The position numbers and the translations under genes are program-made. The notes under the pieces were generated by a model that was not told the DNA's origin, ran no database searches, and saw only the letters and a list, made by a program, of their open reading frames with translations. A DNA stretch of 8,047 bases from Pseudomonadota bacterium (GTDB taxonomy: Bacteria > Pseudomonadota > Gammaproteobacteria > Burkholderiales > Gallionellaceae), in assembly GCA_021781695.1 (NCBI GenBank), contig JAJXWG010000068.1:1-8047 (forward strand), given 5' to 3'. Positions within the stretch are counted from its first letter, which is position 1; every line of letters begins with the position of its first letter. Of the stretch, positions 1-6,489 are shown piece by piece.

Positions 1-383
1 TGCAGGACGAGAAGGGCTGGATCTCGACGGATGACATGAGCGACATCGCATCCTATCTGGGCATGCCCAAAATTGCGGTGATGGAAGTGGCGACCTTTTA
101 CCACATGTACAACTTAAAGCCGATGGGGAAACACACCATCACCGTGTGCACCAATCTATCCTGCACCCTGTGCGGCGCTGAAGATACGGTGGCCTACCTC
201 AAGTCCAGGCTGGGCATAGGCTTGGGAGAGGTGACGGCGGATGGCAAGTATGGTCTAAGAGAGGGTGAATGCATGGGTGCCTGCAAGGATGCGCCGCTAT
301 TTACCATCAATAACAGAAAGCTGTGCGGGCGTCTGACTCACGAGAAAATCGATCAGATTCTGGCAGAATTGGATAAGTCATGA
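1..383 (+). CDS. nuoE: NADH-quinone oxidoreductase subunit E (NuoE), 3' part
   Basis: This is the thioredoxin-fold [2Fe-2S] subunit of the complex I NADH dehydrogenase module. It carries cluster N1a and sits beside the FMN site of NuoF on the cytoplasmic side. The gene enters from the left edge: the frame is open from base 3 with no stop, and the ATG at 36 is an internal Met, because the residues before it (QDEKGWISTDD) continue the family sequence. About 127 codons are visible of the roughly 160 usual. The four cluster ligands are present as C-x4-C (codons 147-149 and 162-164, in VCTNLSC) and C-x3-C (270-272 and 282-284, in ECMGAC). An additional cysteine follows the first pair (codon 171-173, in CTLCG). 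The stop overlaps the nuoF start by 4 bases, so the two chains of the FMN subcomplex are probably translationally coupled. Identification is secure; the true start is outside the window. Confidence 0.96.
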   Translation, partial: QDEKGWISTDDMSDIASYLGMPKIAVMEVATFYHMYNLKPMGKHTITVCTNLSCTLCGAEDTVAYLKSRLGIGLGEVTADGKYGLREGECMGACKDAPLFTINNRKLCGRLTHEKIDQILAELDKS

Positions 384-1645
384 GAGGACCTGTCACCCAA
401 ACCACGATGCATTTCGATCAACCGTGGACGCTTGAAAATTACCTCAAGGTCGGCGGTTACCAGGCTTTGCGCCGCGTGCTGACAGAGAAGATATCGCCTG
501 ATGCGATCATCGCCGAAGTCAAGCTGTCTGCGCTGCGCGGTCGTGGTGGAGCGGGTTTTCCCACCGGACTCAAATGGAGTTTCATGCCCCGCAGTTTCGA
601 AGGCGACAAGTACATCGTCTGCAATTCCGACGAAGGGGAGCCTGGCACCTGCAAGGACTGGGATATCCTCTTGTACAACCCGCATCTGTTGATCGAAGGC
701 ATGGCGATTGCCGCCTATACGATGAATGTCAGGACTGGCTACAACTACATACACGGCGAAATTTTCGAGGCCTATGAACGCATGGAAGAAGCGTGCGAGC
801 TGGCGCGCCAGGCGGGATATCTCGGCAACAATATCCTGGGCTCGGATTTCAGCTTTGATCTGCACAACCATTTGGGATACGGCGCCTACATCTGCGGCGA
901 AGAAACCGCACTGCTTGAATCCATTGAGGGCAAAAAGGGGCAACCGCGTTTCAAGCCGCCATTTCCCGCAAGCTTCGGCCTGTACGGCAAACCGACCACG
1001 ATCAACAACACCGAGACTTTTGCCAGCATCCCTTACATCATCAACAACGGCGGACAAAAATTTCTCGAGCTGGGCAAGCCCAATAACGGCGGAACCAAGC
1101 TGTTTTCCGTCACGGGTCATGTGAACAACCCGGGCAATTTTGAAGTGCCCATGGGCACACCTTTTTCCACGCTGTTGCAGATGGCAGGCGGCGTGCGCAA
1201 CGGACATCAGCTGAAAGCCGTGATACCCGGCGGATCCTCGATGCCTGTTCTGCCAGGAGAAGTCATGATGGATCTCACCATGGACTACGATGCGATCCAG
1301 AAGGCGGGTTCGGGGCTGGGCAGCGGTGCGGTGATCGTGATGGACGAGACGGTGTGCATGGTGCGTGCGCTGGAACGTCTGTCGTATTTCTATCACGAGG
1401 AATCCTGCGGCCAATGCACGCCTTGCCGCGAGGGAACCGGCTGGCTTTACCGCGTCGTGCACCGCATCGAGCACGGCCAGGGCAAGCCGGAAGACCTTGA
1501 TTTGCTGCTTTCCGTGGGCGAAAACATCGCAGGGCGCACCATCTGTGCTTTGGGCGAGGCGGCGGTGTGGCCGGTGCAGGGCATGCTGAAAAATTTCAGG
1601 GCGGAATTTGAATATCACATCGAACACAAGCGCTGTTTGGTGTAA
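380..1645 (+). CDS. nuoF: NADH-quinone oxidoreductase subunit F (NuoF), FMN and NADH binding
   Basis: NuoF binds NADH and FMN and holds [4Fe-4S] cluster N3. It takes a hydride from NADH and passes electrons into the Fe-S chain of NuoG. At 421 aa it is full length. The glycine-rich FMN/NADH motif RGRGGAGFPTG is at residues 53-63. The acidic flavin-site segment NSDEGEPGT is at 82-90. GYGAYICGEETALLES (166-181) and KPPFPA (192-197) follow. The N3 ligands are C343, C346 and C349 in ESCGQCTPCREG, plus C389 in TICALGE. The start at 380 overlaps the nuoE stop (ATGA) with a weak GGA at 371-373. The in-frame Met10 (407) is a possible alternative, but its nearest purine-rich tract (382-388) is too far upstream. 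Oddity: the segment after EPGT reads CKDWDILLYNPH where relatives have KDR, so a conserved Arg is Trp94. The product acts with NuoE and NuoG in the peripheral arm. Confidence 0.98.
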   Translation: MRGPVTQTTMHFDQPWTLENYLKVGGYQALRRVLTEKISPDAIIAEVKLSALRGRGGAGFPTGLKWSFMPRSFEGDKYIVCNSDEGEPGTCKDWDILLYNPHLLIEGMAIAAYTMNVRTGYNYIHGEIFEAYERMEEACELARQAGYLGNNILGSDFSFDLHNHLGYGAYICGEETALLESIEGKKGQPRFKPPFPASFGLYGKPTTINNTETFASIPYIINNGGQKFLELGKPNNGGTKLFSVTGHVNNPGNFEVPMGTPFSTLLQMAGGVRNGHQLKAVIPGGSSMPVLPGEVMMDLTMDYDAIQKAGSGLGSGAVIVMDETVCMVRALERLSYFYHEESCGQCTPCREGTGWLYRVVHRIEHGQGKPEDLDLLLSVGENIAGRTICALGEAAVWPVQGMLKNFRAEFEYHIEHKRCLV

Positions 1646-1659
1646 GGCTTAGGTGCGCA

Positions 1660-3975
1660 ATGATCAACATTGAAATTGATGGCAAGTTAGTCGAAACCGA
1701 GCGCGGTTCCACGGTGATGGATGCTGCGAACAAGGCAGGCGTCCATATCCCGCATTTCTGCTACCACAAGAAATTGTCCATTGCGGCTAACTGCCGGATG
1801 TGTCTAGTCGAGGTGGAAAAGGCGCCCAAGCCCTTGCCTGCCTGTGCCACGCCTGCTGCTGACGGCATGAAGGTGCATACGCATTCCGAGATGGCGGTGA
1901 AGGCGCAAAAAGGCGTGATGGAATTCCTGTTGATCAATCACCCGCTGGATTGTCCGATCTGCGATCAGGGCGGCGAATGCCAGCTGCAGGATCTTGCTGT
2001 TGGTTACGGCGGGGGAGAGTCGCGCTACACCGAAGAAAAACGCATGGTAAATCCCAAGGAGATCGGCGAGCTGATTTCCACGATAGAGATGAGCCGCTGC
2101 ATACAGTGCACGCGCTGCGTGCGCTTCGGTCAGGAGATTGCAGGCCAGATGGAGCTTGGTATGGCCAACCGTTCCGAGCATGCGGAGATCATGAGCTTCG
2201 TGAACAGTGCGGTGGATTCCGAGCTGTCTGGCAACATGATCGATCTTTGCCCGGTAGGCGCGTTGACCAGCAAGCCATTCCGTTACACCGCGCGTTCGTG
2301 GGAGCTGTCGCGCCGAAAATCCGTCAGCCCGCACGATGGGCTGGGCAGCAATCTGGCCTTGCATATCAAGGACAACAAGGTGTGCCGTGTCGTGCCGGTT
2401 GAGAACGAGGCGATCAATGAATGCTGGATTTCTGACAAGGACAGGTTCAGCTATGAAGGCCTGAATTCGCAGGAAAGGCTGACTCGCCCGATGATCAAAC
2501 AGGACAACAAGTGGCTGGAGGTTGAATGGACGACGGCGCTTGAATATGTGGCCAATGGCTTGCGCCAGATATCAAACAGCGCAGGCGCTGAACACATCGC
2601 AGCGTTGGCAACACCTCATTCGACGCTTGAGGAATTGTATCTGCTGCAAAAGCTGATGCGCGGGTTGGAAAGCAGCAATGTCGATTTTCGCCTGCGCCAG
2701 TCGGACTTCAGCTTTGGCACAAAAGGTGCGCCCTGGCTGGGCATGCAGGTTGCCGAGATCAACAGCCGCGATCGCTTCCTGATCGTGGGTAGCTTCCTGC
2801 GCAAGGATCATCCCCTGCTCGCGCAGCGCATACGTCAAGCCGTGAAGGCCGGAGCCGATGCGAACGTGGTGCATGCCGCTGACGATGATTTGCTGATGCC
2901 CGTTGCGAACAAGGCCATAGTATCGCCTTCTGCAATGGTGGACGTATTGGCGCAAATACTCAAGGCGCTCATCATTCAGAAAGAGGCAGCCGTGCCTGCG
3001 GAGATGGAAAAAATTGCGGTTGGCGATGCTGCAAGTTCAATTGCGAGGAGCCTGGCCTCGGGAGAGCGCTCGGCAGTATTGCTGGGCAATTTCGCTCAGC
3101 AGCACCCCGAGGCTTCCCAGCTTGCATCGATAGCCGGCCAGATCGCCGAACTCTCGGGCGCTAAGTTCGGATTTCTGGGCGAGGCGGCCAACAGCGTAGG
3201 CGGATACATGGCGGGTGCTGTGCCGGGTGATGGCATGAACGCGCGCGAGATGCTGGAAAACCCTCGCAAGGCTTATCTGCTCTTGAACGTGGAACCTGAG
3301 CTTGACATGCATCATCCTGAGCTTGCGATGGCTGCAATGAAGCAGGCAGACATGGTGGTTGCGATGTCTGCCTACAAGCACCATGCGACAGAGTATGCGG
3401 ATGTTCTGCTGCCCATCGCGCCATACACCGAGACCTCGGGCACCTTTATCAACACTGAAGGATCGGTGCAGAGTTTCAAGGGGGCAGTGAAGCCCTTGGG
3501 TGAAGCGCGCCCTGCATGGAAGGTGCTGCGCGTGCTGGGCAACCTGCTGAATGTTGCGGGATTCGATTTTGAGACCAGCGAGGCAGTACGTGATGAAGCG
3601 CTGGGTGAGGCATGCAAGCTCAACAATCGCATAGAAAACATTGCGCTGAAGGTGAGTGCAGTTAACGCTGCCGCTCTTCAACGCGTGACGGATGTGCCGA
3701 TCTACTTTGCCGACGCGCTGGTGCGCCGCGCCGACGCCTTGCAGAAGACCGGCGATGCGGCGACCCCCTGTGCAAGGTTGCACGGCGATGAGTTGCAAAA
3801 GCTGGGATTGCAGCCGGGGGATACGGTGCGCGTTGCGCAAGGAGATGCCAGTGTGCAACTGAAGGTGAGCAGGGATGACAGGTTGCCGCCTGGGGTGGTG
3901 CGCATTGCAGCGGGACATCCTGCGACTGCGGCCCTGGGCGCAATGTTCGGTGAATTGTCTTTGGAGCGTGCATGA
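1660..3975 (+). CDS. nuoG: NADH-quinone oxidoreductase subunit G (NuoG), Fe-S wire subunit
   Basis: NuoG is the large peripheral-arm subunit that carries electrons from N3 towards NuoI. At 771 aa it matches the betaproteobacterial length and is shorter than E. coli NuoG (about 900). The N-terminal ferredoxin-like domain has [2Fe-2S] N1b ligands C34, C45, C48 and C62. The next segment has the His-ligated [4Fe-4S] N5 motif (H94, C98, C101, C107). Cluster N4 is ligated by C147, C150, C153 and C197 (in DLCPVGAL). From about residue 215 onward a molybdopterin-oxidoreductase-like domain follows; in complex I it binds no molybdenum and is structural. The CxxCxxxC of the extra N7 cluster is absent here (residues 215-225 have no cysteine), as in mitochondrial and many proteobacterial forms. 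The stretch near 580-602 (DVLLPIAPYTETSGTF) is typical of the family. The ATG at 1660 lies 14 bases after the nuoF stop, with AGG (1651-1653) as a plausible ribosome-binding core. The end overlaps nuoH by 4 bases. Confidence 0.98.
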   Translation: MINIEIDGKLVETERGSTVMDAANKAGVHIPHFCYHKKLSIAANCRMCLVEVEKAPKPLPACATPAADGMKVHTHSEMAVKAQKGVMEFLLINHPLDCPICDQGGECQLQDLAVGYGGGESRYTEEKRMVNPKEIGELISTIEMSRCIQCTRCVRFGQEIAGQMELGMANRSEHAEIMSFVNSAVDSELSGNMIDLCPVGALTSKPFRYTARSWELSRRKSVSPHDGLGSNLALHIKDNKVCRVVPVENEAINECWISDKDRFSYEGLNSQERLTRPMIKQDNKWLEVEWTTALEYVANGLRQISNSAGAEHIAALATPHSTLEELYLLQKLMRGLESSNVDFRLRQSDFSFGTKGAPWLGMQVAEINSRDRFLIVGSFLRKDHPLLAQRIRQAVKAGADANVVHAADDDLLMPVANKAIVSPSAMVDVLAQILKALIIQKEAAVPAEMEKIAVGDAASSIARSLASGERSAVLLGNFAQQHPEASQLASIAGQIAELSGAKFGFLGEAANSVGGYMAGAVPGDGMNAREMLENPRKAYLLLNVEPELDMHHPELAMAAMKQADMVVAMSAYKHHATEYADVLLPIAPYTETSGTFINTEGSVQSFKGAVKPLGEARPAWKVLRVLGNLLNVAGFDFETSEAVRDEALGEACKLNNRIENIALKVSAVNAAALQRVTDVPIYFADALVRRADALQKTGDAATPCARLHGDELQKLGLQPGDTVRVAQGDASVQLKVSRDDRLPPGVVRIAAGHPATAALGAMFGELSLERA

Positions 3976-5000
3976 TGGAATGGCTAGAACCCATACAAAA
4001 AATGCTGGGATCTGCCTGGCTGCCCATCTGGACCGTGCTAAAGATCGTCGCAATCGTGCTGCCGCTGATGGGTGCTGTTGCCTATCTTACGCTGGCTGAA
4101 CGCAAGGTGATCGGCTGGATGCAGATCCGAATCGGCCCGAACCGCGTCGGCTATTTCGGTCTCTTGCAACCTCTGGCAGACGGCCTGAAGTTGCTGATGA
4201 AGGAAATCATCGTGCCAAGCGGTGCGAACAAATTCCTGTTCATCATCGCGCCCATCCTGACCTTGATGCCCGCACTTGCCGTATGGGCGGTCATTCCTTT
4301 CAATGCAGAGCTCGTGGTCGCCAATGTGAATGCGGGTCTGCTTTATGTGCTGGCGATGGCATCCCTTGGCGTTTACGGCGTGATCATCGCAGGTTGGGCG
4401 TCAAATTCGAAGTATGCGTTCCTAGGTTCATTGCGGTCTGCGGCGCAGATCGTGTCCTACGAAATCGCGATGGGTTTTGCGCTGGTCACCGTGCTGATGG
4501 CCGCACAAAGCCTGAACCTTGGGGACATCGTGCGCGGCCAGCAGGGCGCTCACGGATTGCTGAACTGGTATTTCATCCCGCTGTTTCCGATGTTTGTGGT
4601 GTATTTCATCTCAGGCGTTGCGGAAACCAACCGTGCGCCATTTGACGTGGCCGAAGGAGAATCGGAAATCGTCGCAGGCTTCCATGTCGAATATTCTGGC
4701 ATGGCCTTTGCGCTGTTTTTCCTCGGGGAATACGCCAACATGATACTGGTCTCCTTCCTGACTTCCATCATGTTCCTGGGCGGCTGGCTGTCACCTGTGC
4801 CATTCCTGCCAGACAGCATTTTGTGGATGTTCATCAAGGTTGCCTTCGTGCTTTTCCTGTTCTTGTGGTTCCGTGCAACTTTCCCGCGCTACCGCTATGA
4901 CCAGTTGATGCGCCTGGGCTGGAAGGTGTTTATTCCAGTATCGCTCATCTGGGTCGTGGTCGTGGGCGCATGGATGCAAACTTCCTATTGGCTGTGGTAG
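3972..5000 (+). CDS. nuoH: NADH-quinone oxidoreductase subunit H (NuoH), quinone-site membrane subunit
   Basis: NuoH joins the peripheral arm to the membrane arm and forms much of the quinone chamber and the start of the proton path. At 342 aa it is full length, with about eight hydrophobic spans (roughly 16-38, 85-108, 120-141, 160-180, 200-217, 240-265, 285-300 and 317-335). The conserved first cytoplasmic loop is at 41-78 (LAERKVIGWMQIRIGPNRVG and on to DGLKLLMKE). The charged quinone-site loop is at 218-243 (AETNRAPFDVAEGESEIVAG), rich in the invariant Glu, Asp and Arg residues. FPRYRYDQLM (304-313) precedes the last helix. The start overlaps the nuoG stop (ATGA at 3972-3975), and a second in-frame ATG follows at once (3975). 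GGAG at 3963-3966 gives a spacing that suits either, a difference of one residue. The overlap suggests coupling to nuoG. The stop at 4998-5000 is TAG. Confidence 0.98.
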   Translation: MMEWLEPIQKMLGSAWLPIWTVLKIVAIVLPLMGAVAYLTLAERKVIGWMQIRIGPNRVGYFGLLQPLADGLKLLMKEIIVPSGANKFLFIIAPILTLMPALAVWAVIPFNAELVVANVNAGLLYVLAMASLGVYGVIIAGWASNSKYAFLGSLRSAAQIVSYEIAMGFALVTVLMAAQSLNLGDIVRGQQGAHGLLNWYFIPLFPMFVVYFISGVAETNRAPFDVAEGESEIVAGFHVEYSGMAFALFFLGEYANMILVSFLTSIMFLGGWLSPVPFLPDSILWMFIKVAFVLFLFLWFRATFPRYRYDQLMRLGWKVFIPVSLIWVVVVGAWMQTSYWLW

Positions 5001-5020
5001 CGCGATGAGGCGCATGCACA

Positions 5021-5026
5021 AGAGGA
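5021..5026 (+). promoter_or_regulatory. Ribosome-binding site of nuoI (decides the start)
   Basis: AGAGGA lies 1 base before the ATG at 5028 and 7 bases before the in-frame ATG at 5034. A Shine-Dalgarno sequence normally needs about 5-9 bases of spacing, so this site points to 5034 as the main initiation codon of nuoI. It is the best ribosome-binding match in the nuoH-nuoI gap. Confidence 0.6.
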
Positions 5027-5033
5027 CATGAAT

Positions 5034-5522
5034 ATGGAAAAAATCAAGGAATTCTTCAAGACTTTTTTGCTGATCGAATTGCTCAAGGGCATGGCTCTGA
5101 CCGGGCGCTACATGTTCGCGCGCAAGATCACCGTGCAATTCCCGGACGAGAAGACGCCGCAGGGCTATCGCTTTCGTGGCCTGCATGCGCAGCGCCGCTA
5201 TCCGAATGGCGAAGAGCGATGCATAGGCTGCAAGCTTTGCGAGGCCGTGTGCCCGGCACTGGCGATCAAGATTGAAGTCGCCGAACGCGCAGACGGCACA
5301 CGTCGCACCACGCAATATGATATAGATCTCACAAAATGCATCTTCTGCGGATTCTGCGAGGAATCCTGCCCCGTGGATGCGATCGTTGAGACGCGCATTT
5401 TCGAGTACCACGGGGAGAAGCGCGGCGATTTGTACTACACCAAACCTATGCTGTTGGCAGTAGGGGACAAGCATGAAGCACAGATCGCAAAGGATCGCGC
5501 GTCGGATGCCAAATACAGATAA
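5034..5522 (+). CDS. nuoI: NADH-quinone oxidoreductase subunit I (NuoI), 2x[4Fe-4S] ferredoxin-type
   Basis: NuoI carries clusters N6a and N6b, the link between the NuoG clusters and N2 next to the quinone. It sits on the membrane surface against NuoH. The 162-aa product has two ferredoxin motifs: C63-x2-C66-x2-C69-x3-C73-P and C102-x2-C105-x2-C108-x3-C112-P, numbered from the Met at 5034. The amphipathic N-terminus (about 5-30, FFKTFLLIELLKGMALTGRY) is the usual membrane-contacting helix. RFRGLHAQRRYPNGEERC leads into the first motif, and EYHGEKRGDLYYTK lies after the second. Length agrees with the family (about 160-165). A second ATG two codons upstream (5028, adding Met-Asn) is in frame, but it has the ribosome-binding sequence almost touching it, so 5034 is preferred. 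The difference does not affect function. The gap to nuoJ is 14 bases. Confidence 0.97.
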   Translation: MEKIKEFFKTFLLIELLKGMALTGRYMFARKITVQFPDEKTPQGYRFRGLHAQRRYPNGEERCIGCKLCEAVCPALAIKIEVAERADGTRRTTQYDIDLTKCIFCGFCEESCPVDAIVETRIFEYHGEKRGDLYYTKPMLLAVGDKHEAQIAKDRASDAKYR

Positions 5523-5524
5523 AC

Positions 5525-5529
5525 AGGGG
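5525..5529 (+). promoter_or_regulatory. Ribosome-binding site of nuoJ
   Basis: AGGGG lies 7 bases upstream of the nuoJ ATG at 5537, a near-ideal spacing, and begins 3 bases after the nuoI TAA stop. It supports the chosen nuoJ start and independent loading of ribosomes within the polycistronic message. Confidence 0.6.
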
Positions 5530-5536
5530 TAAGTTC

Positions 5537-6145
5537 ATGAGTTTCTTCGATGCGGTTTTTTATCTGTTTGCAACGATCACCCTGTTTGCGGGAACCGGCG
5601 TGATTGTCGCGCGCAACCCAGTGCACGCCGCGCTGTTTCTGGTGCTGGCATTTTGCAGTGCTGCAGGCATCTGGATGCTGCTGGAGGCCGAATTCCTGGC
5701 AATTGCACTGGTGCTTGTGTATGTGGGTGCGGTGATGGTGTTGTTCCTTTTTGTGGTGATGATGCTGGACATCAATCTCGTGCAATTGAAGGAAGGCTTC
5801 TGGCGGTGGTTTCCCTTTGGCGCGGTGATTGCAGGCCTGATGGTGTTCGAGATGGTCTGGGTGTTGGGTTCGCGCCAGACTGCCGAAGTTTCAAAGGCCG
5901 TGGTGCATGCAGCGAATTACAGCAATACAAAGGAGTTGGGTCGTCTGCTCTATACCCAGTATGTTTATCCATTCGAACTGGCTGCGGTGATATTGCTGGT
6001 GGCGATGGTCGCGGCTATCGCATTGACGTTGCGCCGCCGTACGGGCGTAAAGACGCAACAGGTATCTGAACAGGTCAAGGTAAGGAAGGCAGACCGCCTG
6101 CGCATCGTGAAGATGCCGTCCGAACCCAGGGCCGACGGCAAGTAG
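5537..6145 (+). CDS. nuoJ: NADH-quinone oxidoreductase subunit J (NuoJ), membrane subunit
   Basis: NuoJ (ND6 homologue) is a small membrane-arm subunit between NuoH and the antiporter-like subunits. It helps couple quinone reduction to proton movement. The 202-aa product shows five hydrophobic spans at about 3-23, 30-49, 53-76, 93-111 and 142-165. The third contains VYVGAVMVLFLFVVMML (61-77), the conserved helix that in solved complexes carries a pi-bulge and changes conformation during turnover. ARNPVHAALFLVL (25-37) after helix 1 is also typical. After the last helix there is a basic cytoplasmic tail of about 37 residues (RRRTGVKTQQ and onward), which is common in betaproteobacterial NuoJ as I recall it. 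The start is well supported by AGGGG at 5525-5529. It is followed by a 34-base gap to nuoK. Confidence 0.97.
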   Translation: MSFFDAVFYLFATITLFAGTGVIVARNPVHAALFLVLAFCSAAGIWMLLEAEFLAIALVLVYVGAVMVLFLFVVMMLDINLVQLKEGFWRWFPFGAVIAGLMVFEMVWVLGSRQTAEVSKAVVHAANYSNTKELGRLLYTQYVYPFELAAVILLVAMVAAIALTLRRRTGVKTQQVSEQVKVRKADRLRIVKMPSEPRADGK

Positions 6146-6160
6146 GTCAGCCACTATAAC

Positions 6161-6166
6161 AGGGAG
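6161..6166 (+). promoter_or_regulatory. Probable ribosome-binding site of nuoK (long spacing)
   Basis: AGGGAG is the only good Shine-Dalgarno match upstream of nuoK, but its spacing to the ATG at 6180 is 13 bases, longer than usual. An in-frame TAA at 6174-6176 rules out an earlier start, and the N-terminus fits the family, so the start stands. Initiation here may be weaker or rely on reinitiation from nuoJ. Confidence 0.4.
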
Positions 6167-6179
6167 CAAAGACTAAAAC

Positions 6180-6485
6180 ATGGTAACCCTTTCTCATTAT
6201 CTCGTGTTCAGCGCTGTGCTGTTTGCCATCAGCGTGCTGGGCATCTTCCTGAACCGCAAGAATGTGATCATTCTCCTGATGTCCATCGAGCTGATGTTGC
6301 TGGCCGTGAATACCAACTTCGTCGCGTTTTCGCACTATCTGAACGATACCGCAGGGCAGATCTTCGTGTTCTTCATCCTCACCGTTGCTGCGGCAGAAGC
6401 GGCGATCGGGCTTGCGATCCTGGTGGTGCTGTTCCGCAATTTGCGCACCATCAATGTCGATGATCTTGGCAGTTTGAAAGGCTGA
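6180..6485 (+). CDS. nuoK: NADH-quinone oxidoreductase subunit K (NuoK), membrane subunit
   Basis: NuoK (ND4L homologue) is a three-helix membrane subunit that contributes buried glutamates to the central hydrophilic axis of proton translocation. The 101-aa product has exactly the usual family length. Hydrophobic spans are at about 5-23, 28-50 and 61-85. The two key membrane glutamates are visible: E37 in LLMSIELMLLAVN and E73 in VAAAEAAIGLAILVVLFR, matching E36 and E72 of E. coli. The loop NRKNVI (25-30) is conserved. The ATG at 6180 is the first start after an in-frame stop at 6174-6176. The stop (TGA, 6483-6485) is 4 bases before the nuoL ATG. Confidence 0.98.
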   Translation: MVTLSHYLVFSAVLFAISVLGIFLNRKNVIILLMSIELMLLAVNTNFVAFSHYLNDTAGQIFVFFILTVAAAEAAIGLAILVVLFRNLRTINVDDLGSLKG

Positions 6486-6489
6486 CGCA

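Noticed and set aside
36..383. ATG at 36 as the start of a short NuoE
   Set aside because: The frame is open to the window edge and the residues before this Met match the family, so it is an internal Met of a gene cut by the window.
353..1627. 424-codon open frame on the minus strand, almost coextensive with nuoF
   Set aside because: It is exactly antisense to an unmistakable nuoF, its translation is rich in His, Arg and Gln with no recognisable domain, and such frames arise from biased codon use on the coding strand.
3037..4053. 338-codon minus-strand open frame opposite the end of nuoG and start of nuoH
   Set aside because: It is antisense to conserved genes, has no recognisable family, and its composition is typical of a shadow frame.
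5012..5017. GCATGC palindrome in the nuoH-nuoI gap as an operator or terminator
   Set aside because: A 6-base palindrome is expected often by chance; there is no stable stem-loop and no T-run after it.
4791..5474. 227-codon minus-strand open frame opposite nuoH/nuoI
   Set aside because: It spans the end of nuoH, the intergenic gap and nuoI in antisense; no domain or good start context is visible.
6153..6160. ACTATAAC in the nuoJ-nuoK gap as a possible -10 promoter element
   Set aside because: No -35-like hexamer is seen about 17 bases upstream and the genes are clearly one operon, so an internal promoter is not supported.
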